From positions 558,001 to 622,000 of the forward strand of contig NZ_CP051651.1 in NCBI RefSeq assembly GCF_012848175.1: a stretch of 64,000 nt of DNA. The letters run 5' to 3'. Position 1 is the stretch's first letter. Every line of letters begins with the position of its first letter. A model generated the notes under the pieces. It was not told the DNA's origin. It saw nothing but the letters and a program-made list of their open reading frames with translations, and did not search any database. The stretch comes from Xanthomonas campestris pv. badrii. GTDB lineage: Bacteria > Pseudomonadota > Gammaproteobacteria > Xanthomonadales > Xanthomonadaceae. This document shows positions 58,981 to 64,000 of the stretch, one piece after another. The translations under genes were made by a program, and so were the position numbers.

Positions 58981-60078
58981 TCAGCCGGGCGCCATGGCGC
59001 CCGCATCCAACGGCTTGGCCGGCGTCGCAGAACGTGCAGCGTGCTGGCGCAGCGCCGGTGCGATCTGCGCACGGAAACGCCGCACCACCCAGGTCTCGTC
59101 CAGTAGCGCGAAGGCGAAAAAGCCCAGCAGCGTGCCGGCGACCAGCGTTGGCGCATGTGCGAACGTGCCGGGCAGCAACAGGCTCAGCCACAGGAAGATA
59201 TTGGGCGAGGTCTGCAGCAGGTGGATATCCGAAACGATCGCCGCGGGAATGGGCTTGCCGGTCACGCGCTGGTGGACGGCGAGATACACCACGCTTGCCA
59301 GGCGGCAGGCCAGCAGTAGCGCAAATGGCAACACCAGGGCGGCCCATGCCTGCCATCGGCCATGCATCAAGGCGTCTGCCAACGGCGTGCCTCCCGCGCG
59401 CAGTGCCACCAGAAAAGCCATCGGCACCATCGTCAGTGCGCCCACCCAGCCCCAGTTGGTGGCCAGCTTGCCGGCCGCGATCGGGCGCGCATGCCGCCAG
59501 CCCTGTGCGAGCAGGGACGGAAACGCCAGCGCCAGCAGCAACACCACGAAGTAGCGTTCCAGTGCATGCGCATTGCCCAATACCGCGTGGTGATCCAGGA
59601 ACAACACCAGCAGTGCCACCGGCAGCAGGATCGAGAGCACCAGGGTGTAGCGGGCCGCAAAGAAGTAATCGCCGCCGCGCGCAAGCGAAAAGGTCGGCAC
59701 CGACAGCGCAGGCGGCACGATCAGCAGCAAGCCAAGGATATGCACCCATTCGTTGTGAGATTGCGTCAGCAGCAGCATGGCCAACCCGGCGCGTGCAACG
59801 CTGAGGATGCTCAGCGCGCGGTTTTCCGGACCTCGGGTCAGGCGCAACGCGCCGGGTTCGATGCGCACCGACAGGAAGAACGCATTGACTGCCAGCAGCG
59901 CCACGATGGCGGTGGAGCTCAGGCCATGCGGCACTGCCACGCCAAGGCACGACAGCGCAAAGCCTGCCACAGCGGCCACCAGCATCCATTGCAGCAGATG
60001 GATTTCGCTCTGCTCGCCCAGATAGTTCAGACGCGAGGAACTGCGCGCGGTCAGGCGCTTGAGTTCCTCCCACGACAA
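58981..60078 (-). CDS. Multi-span membrane protein, probably the detached C-terminal part of a histidine phosphatase fusion
   Basis: An open frame for about nine or ten membrane helices (LLQWMLVAAVAGFALSCLGV, STAIVALLAVNAFFLSVRI, YTLVLSILLPVALLVLFLDH, NIFLWLSLLLPGTFAHAPTL and others). No ATG or GTG start is suitably placed; a TTG at 60078 gives 365 residues. The sequence just upstream in this frame, FFRLPNSRPLSWEELKRLTA, looks coding and joins smoothly to the phosphatase end AEYID at the A5 run 60101-60105. I infer one protein of about 550 residues split by a one-base change, or expressed by -1 slippage. Function of the membrane part unknown. Confidence 0.55.
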   Translation of the reverse strand: MSWEELKRLTARSSSRLNYLGEQSEIHLLQWMLVAAVAGFALSCLGVAVPHGLSSTAIVALLAVNAFFLSVRIEPGALRLTRGPENRALSILSVARAGLAMLLLTQSHNEWVHILGLLLIVPPALSVPTFSLARGGDYFFAARYTLVLSILLPVALLVLFLDHHAVLGNAHALERYFVVLLLALAFPSLLAQGWRHARPIAAGKLATNWGWVGALTMVPMAFLVALRAGGTPLADALMHGRWQAWAALVLPFALLLACRLASVVYLAVHQRVTGKPIPAAIVSDIHLLQTSPNIFLWLSLLLPGTFAHAPTLVAGTLLGFFAFALLDETWVVRRFRAQIAPALRQHAARSATPAKPLDAGAMAPG

Positions 60079-60632
60079 CGGGCGCGAATTGGGCAGGCGG
60101 AAAAATCGATGTACTCGGCCGGTGGCAGGCCCGAGGCGATCAACGCGAACACCTCGACGATGTATTTGTGCGCCACCACCAGCACCTGCTTGCCCTGGCG
60201 GTCCAGCGGCGCCAGTACCGTGTCGTAGTACTGCTTGCAGCGCGCGTACATGTCCATCCAGTGCTCGCCGTCGGGCGGCGCGCCACTGGCGTCGTGGAAA
60301 CAGGCGTCGAAGAGACGATGCCCGATCGACTTCTTGATCAGCGTCTTGTTCTTGCCGGCGAAGATGCCGAAGTCGCGCTCCTTCAGTGCGTCGCTGTAGA
60401 TCACCGGCGGTGCATCGGGCACGCCTTCGAGGATGATGTCCGCCGTGGCGCGTGCGCGTTCGAGCGTGGAGACATGCACTTGGTCGAAGCGTAGTGCGCG
60501 TTGCCGGACGAAATCGGCAGCCTGCCTGGCCTGCCTGCGACCCAGTGGCGTCAGTGGCGAGTTCTGTGCACCGGCAAAATAGTTCTGTTCGTTGGCGAGC
60601 GACTCGCCATGACGGACGAAGTACAAAGGCAT
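60051..60632 (-). CDS. Histidine phosphatase (phosphoglycerate mutase-like) domain
   Basis: A 193-residue ORF starting MPLYFVRHGESLANEQNYFA with the RHGE phospho-His motif (His8), then LTPLGRRQARQAADFVRQRA, STLERARATADIIL, KERDFGIFAGKNKTLIKKSI and VVAHKYIVEVFAL with the second catalytic His. It ends in an unrelated tail, CPIRARCRGRNSSA, after a T5 run (minus strand). The next frame continues in register into the membrane-domain ORF; see that entry. The substrate of the phosphatase is unknown. Confidence 0.75.
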   Translation of the reverse strand: MPLYFVRHGESLANEQNYFAGAQNSPLTPLGRRQARQAADFVRQRALRFDQVHVSTLERARATADIILEGVPDAPPVIYSDALKERDFGIFAGKNKTLIKKSIGHRLFDACFHDASGAPPDGEHWMDMYARCKQYYDTVLAPLDRQGKQVLVVAHKYIVEVFALIASGLPPAEYIDFSACPIRARCRGRNSSA

Positions 60633-61064
60633 CGGGCTGCTCCGGTTGCTCGATTGGTGGATGATCGAGCGCGTTGCCTGGTTGCATGGGAACGCGATCG
60701 ATTGTGGGGCAGCCCGATGCGTGCCGAACCGTGGCGGCTTGCACCGGGCTGCCACGTAGGTCTTGCACGCGAGAAGATTCGTTGCATCCAGACGCGTAGT
60801 CTTCTCAATCGCTCCATCGTTTATCAATGGTCGTATCGATTGCCAGGCGACTGCCGAGCTGTGCGGTCTGCTGCGTGCCAGGAGGGCGTTCCATGCGTGA
60901 CCGATACGCAGGCATGAATGCAGCAGGCATGCACACATTCCCGGTGGCGCAAGCCTGCTGTCGATCCCTTGGTGAGCATCTACGGTACAGGCGCGTCATC
61001 GCATACCTGGTGATCCGACCGGAACCTGTGAACCATGCCGTATCCGCACGCCTATGCGCCTTGC
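60633..61064. other. Gene-free gap
   Basis: 432 bp between the amylase 3' end and the phosphatase start. The short open frames here have no recognisable pattern. It should hold the phosphatase promoter and the amylase terminator, but no clear element was identified. Confidence 0.4.
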
Positions 61065-62492
61065 TCAGCGACGCCACATGCGCGCGCCGCGCGCCGGCAG
61101 CGTAAAGGTGTACGCGCTGCTGGTGATGCGGACCACATTGCCTGAGCCCAGCGCATCGGTGTAATCGGCATTCCAGTACAACACGCTGTTGTTCATGCCC
61201 ACTGTGGTGGTGACCGGATTACCGCATTTGTTGATGCCGACGATACCCAGGCTGCCGCGGCGGAACAGGATATGGCAGGAACTGGACGACAGTACCTGCA
61301 TGTCGGTGCCCTGCACGCCGGTGTGGAAGCCGATCATGCGACGCAGATCGTCGCGTTGGTAGGCATTGACCCAGCGGTTGTCGCCGCTTTCGTTGTTGTC
61401 GGTGTAGATCATCGGCATGCCGCCATTGCGTCCGATCAAATACGCATACGCCAGGGTTTCATCGACCGGGTCGAGAATGGCGTAGCGGAAGCCGGCGTTG
61501 TTGGGGATGTCGTGGGTGACGGCGAAGGTCACCGCGCGGTTGCCCGGCAATGCCTGCCCGGACGCGGCCGGGTCCACCAGCTGCTGCAGGCTGGCACCGA
61601 TGGCGAAGGCATTGCGCACCGCGTTGAACAGCGGGAAGTCGTAGGCCGCATGTGGAGTGGATTGCAGGTAGGGCGCCAGGAATTGGTCGTAATCGCCATT
61701 GCCGGCACCGCCGCCGGTGATGACCTCGCCGAACACATACACGCCGAAGCGGATGCCGGCATCGAACACGCGGTTGAGGTGGTCGAAGCTCATGTGCTTG
61801 GCCGCGTCCACGCGGAAGCCGGTCACACCCATGCCCTTGAGCGCCTGCAGGTAGGCGCGCTGTTGTTGCACCACCCAATCGTTGCCGACCAGATCGGGCA
61901 GGCCCGGGTCGCTGCCACCGCCGCAGATGCGGTAATTGCGGACCTGGAAGGCGTCGTCGTAGTTGGTGATGCACTGGCCCGGGCCGAAATCGCTGGCGCC
62001 GAGGAAGTTCGATTGCAAGGTGCCGAACAGACGCAGCGCATCGTATCTGCCCGGGTTGGCGGCGTACTGTGCCAGCACGGCGCTGCCGGGATAGTTGAGG
62101 TCCGAGCGCGTGGCCGCTTCGTTGGCCATGTGGTTGAACACGATGTCGGCGTAGGTCTCCACACCGTTGTTGGCCAGCGCCTGCACCATGCGCCGGAACG
62201 CGATGGTGTCGCCGAGTGGATTGTCGATCAGCCGGATGTCCTGCGGCTGGTAGCGCGCCCACCAGGCACTGCCTTCGGAACGGTACGCCGGCGCAACCAG
62301 CACCTTGCGATAGCCGGCATCGGCAATCTGCTTGGCGCGCGCTTCGACGGTGGCATACGGCCAGTTGAACGCGTGCAGGATGACATCGGCCTGTACGTTG
62401 GCTGTGACCAGCAGCAATGCCAGCGCCGTGAGCAATGCGCGGGCGCCGCGCTGCAGGACTGAAGGGGGAGTGGGTGCAAGTGTGGTGCGCAT
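61065..62492 (-). CDS. Secreted alpha-amylase (GH13)
   Basis: A 475-residue extracellular starch hydrolase, the length I recall for X. campestris amylase. Signal peptide to about residue 35 (LLTALALLLVTANVQA), then VILHAFNWPY. Catalytic residues are visible: Asp229 in FRVDAAKH, Glu256 in VFGEVITGG and Asp328 in TVTHDIPNN-like FAVTHDIPNN; the first conserved region is DIVFNHMAN. C-terminal beta domain ends ARGARMWRR. The ATG at 62492 was chosen over a longer frame because it gives a usable signal peptide. Secretion would be by Sec plus type II. Confidence 0.92.
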   Translation of the reverse strand: MRTTLAPTPPSVLQRGARALLTALALLLVTANVQADVILHAFNWPYATVEARAKQIADAGYRKVLVAPAYRSEGSAWWARYQPQDIRLIDNPLGDTIAFRRMVQALANNGVETYADIVFNHMANEAATRSDLNYPGSAVLAQYAANPGRYDALRLFGTLQSNFLGASDFGPGQCITNYDDAFQVRNYRICGGGSDPGLPDLVGNDWVVQQQRAYLQALKGMGVTGFRVDAAKHMSFDHLNRVFDAGIRFGVYVFGEVITGGGAGNGDYDQFLAPYLQSTPHAAYDFPLFNAVRNAFAIGASLQQLVDPAASGQALPGNRAVTFAVTHDIPNNAGFRYAILDPVDETLAYAYLIGRNGGMPMIYTDNNESGDNRWVNAYQRDDLRRMIGFHTGVQGTDMQVLSSSSCHILFRRGSLGIVGINKCGNPVTTTVGMNNSVLYWNADYTDALGSGNVVRITSSAYTFTLPARGARMWRR

Positions 62493-62815
62493 CGGGTGCT
62501 TCTCCAGTGGTAGGCGCAGGCCCGGCGTGTGCATCACGCTGCCCGCATCAAGGCCCCCGGCCCCTGTTCCGGAAAGCGCGCGCACGGCGTGCAGCGCGCG
62601 GTGATGCTAAGCGCCCATCGCGGCGCAGCATCGGTGTTGTGCATACGTATTCAATACAACGCGCCGCCAAAGTGCGCGCGGCTCGGCGGCATTAGCGTGG
62701 CCGCTGGCACATTGCGATTGCGGTGAAACCCAGGCGCGGGGTGTTGCCGGTGGCATGCGCCGCCGCACAAGTCGCCAGCGCAGCGCTTGCTGCACCGGCA
62801 ACAAAAGCTCAGTGC
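62493..62815. other. Amylase upstream region, no gene
   Basis: 323 bp that should contain the amylase promoter. The only notable features are the palindrome GTATTCAATAC (62647-62657) inside an AT-rich patch and GTGTGCATCAC at about 62526. A CRP/Clp site of consensus quality was not found. Confidence 0.35.
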
Positions 62816-63454
62816 TCAGCGATAGACGTGGCGGAGTTCGTTGCTTGCGTGCAGGGACTGCAGTCTGGACAGCGGTACCTCGACCTGATCGTCGGTGTAA
62901 TACGCCGGCTGCCTGGCACTGCTGCCGCCCGCATCGCGCTCGGCACCTTTCCATTTGTCGTAGCCCTTGCTCGGTAGCGCCAGGGTAATGGTCTGCCCGT
63001 TGACGCTATCGACCCGCACTACGCCGTACGCATGTCCTTCATAGGCGCCGGGTGCCACGGTCTGCAGATCGACGGTGTATCGGTCGCCCTGTGCCGGCTG
63101 TGCCAGCAGGGCGTCGTCGCGTTTGGATGTCTGCGAGTCGCTGTAGACACCAAATGCAACCACGGCGGCGATCAGCCCCAGCAGCACCAGTCCACCGAAA
63201 CGGCGGTAGGCCGGGATGGGCGGCTTGCCGCGCGATTGTTCGAAGGTCTTGGTATCCAGCGGGGTGACCTGGTTGCAGCCGTCGCAGACGCGCAGGTACT
63301 GCTTCTTGGTCACCCAGCCGAAGACGTACCACAGGTGCGCATAGCGGTACTGCAGCACATGGCGGAAACTGCGCTGCTGCGCACATTGGTTGCAATGCGC
63401 GCTGTCTGCTGCGCCGAGCGCGATCGCGTCGCCGCCTGATCCCCAGATGATCAT
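62816..63454 (-). CDS. Zinc-ribbon membrane protein, hypothetical
   Basis: A 212-residue protein. The N-terminal part has a zinc ribbon with two CxxC pairs (CNQC near residue 21 and CDGC near residue 57). One membrane helix follows at about 92-110 (LVLLGLIAAVVAFGVYS) and then a periplasmic or external domain of about 100 residues (YTVDLQTVAPGAYEGHAYGV). Function not recognised. The start at 63454 (MIIWGSGGDAIALG) was preferred to 63514, which lacks support. Confidence 0.6.
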   Translation of the reverse strand: MIIWGSGGDAIALGAADSAHCNQCAQQRSFRHVLQYRYAHLWYVFGWVTKKQYLRVCDGCNQVTPLDTKTFEQSRGKPPIPAYRRFGGLVLLGLIAAVVAFGVYSDSQTSKRDDALLAQPAQGDRYTVDLQTVAPGAYEGHAYGVVRVDSVNGQTITLALPSKGYDKWKGAERDAGGSSARQPAYYTDDQVEVPLSRLQSLHASNELRHVYR

Positions 63455-63619
63455 CCTTCGTCCTTGAGTGGTTGTGAGCGCCGCATGATAGTGGCTGTTC
63501 AGGCAGTTGGGCAAAATCCTGGCCGTCTTGACGACGAACGGCGTGCGCTTGCGGCTGGTTGCCCGGCGGCGCCAGCCCGGCGCGCTAAACTAGCGGCCAG
63601 TTCATTGCCGACCCTTTCC

Positions 63620-64000
63620 ATGCGTAATCCATTGCAAGAACAGCTGCTCAAGGCCGGCCTGGTGAAAAAGGCCCAGGTGGACAAGGTTGCGCGTGAGCAG
63701 GTCAAGCAGCGCCATGCCAAGGGCGCGGCGGTGCAGCCGGCGGCGACGGACAAGGTGGATGCGGCGCGTTTGCAGGCCGAGCGTGCCGAGCGTGATCGTG
63801 CGCTGGCCGAAGAGCGCAATGCGCAGCTGCGCAAGCAGGAAGTGCTGGCCCAGGTGCGGCAGATCGTGGAGACCAACAAGGTCAAGCGCGAAGGCGAGAT
63901 CGACTACCGCTTCAACGACGGCAGCGTGATCCGCAGCGTGCTGGTCACCACGACGCTGCGCAGCCAGTTGGCCAGCGGCGCGCTGGTGATCGTGCGGTAC
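63620..64000 (+). CDS. DUF2058 family protein (YaiL-like), 5' part
   Basis: The first 127 codons of a charged protein cut by the window edge. MRNPLQEQLLKAGLVKKAQV, KVAREQVKQ, a Lys/Glu/Ala-rich coiled coil (residues about 45-80), then IDYRFNDGSVIRSVLVTTTL are typical of YaiL/DUF2058, nucleoprotein- or polysome-associated proteins of unknown role. Confidence 0.85.
   Translation, partial: MRNPLQEQLLKAGLVKKAQVDKVAREQVKQRHAKGAAVQPAATDKVDAARLQAERAERDRALAEERNAQLRKQEVLAQVRQIVETNKVKREGEIDYRFNDGSVIRSVLVTTTLRSQLASGALVIVRY

Overview
The window is about 64 kb of GC-rich chromosome from a Xanthomonas-type gammaproteobacterium. The assignment rests on an Ax21-family outer-membrane protein, a secreted alpha-amylase of the 475-residue X. 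campestris type, a division and cell-wall (dcw) cluster that lacks murD, and many intergenic palindromes built from GGGAATGGGGAATCGGGAAT-like arms. No phage, insertion sequence, CRISPR array, tRNA or rRNA operon was found. Most of the window is conserved housekeeping sequence; the unusual content is repeats, two homopolymer frameshifts and a few accessory genes.

Layout. 1-10 kb: the 5' part of ettA, a small RcnB-like secreted protein, glyA-nrdR-GNAT-ribD, convergent Ax21, then an FMN riboswitch controlling ribE-ribB(A)-ribH-nusB-thiL. All genes for flavin synthesis except a functional GTP cyclohydrolase II are in this first 10 kb. 10-12.2 kb: a 39-copy heptamer array and a secreted alpha/beta hydrolase broken by one base. 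12.8-20.9 kb: kdpFABC-kdpDE, high-affinity K+ uptake and its sensor pair. 20.9-29.4 kb: a HEPN-like hypothetical gene, a GlcD-type FAD oxidase, a membrane hydrolase, yraN-lpoA divergent from rsmI, the RNase P RNA, four 194-bp tandem repeats, a ccdAB-type toxin-antitoxin pair and a TANGO2/NRDE protein.

29.5-48 kb: the dcw cluster mraZ-rsmH-ftsL-(repeat ORF)-ftsI-murE-murF-mraY-ftsW-murG-murC-ddl-ftsQ-ftsA-ftsZ-lpxC. Nearly every junction from mraZ to ddl, and ftsQ/ftsA, is an overlapping stop/start (ATGA, GTGA or TGATG), so the genes are probably translationally coupled. A five-unit array of 10-bp-spaced pentamers at the promoter matches an MraZ operator. The palindromic repeat family has entered reading frames here: it forms the C-terminal tails of RsmH, MurG and FtsQ (and KdpC), an internal insert in MurF and the N-terminus of Ddl. 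Between ftsL and ftsI lies an in-frame 72-bp tandem repeat encoding a 140-residue ORF that is coupled at both ends.

48-64 kb: dciA-like and an M23 peptidase gene with nearly abutting divergent starts, secA, a VOC protein, a Nudix-ThiE fusion, a DUF4124-like secreted protein, metF, a quinone reductase, a decayed VOC gene, a sugar 1-dehydrogenase of the Gfo/Idh/MocA family, a histidine phosphatase apparently frameshifted from a C-terminal membrane domain, the alpha-amylase, a zinc-ribbon membrane protein and the start of a DUF2058 gene.

All calls come from reading the sequence and from recalled family knowledge; no database search was run.
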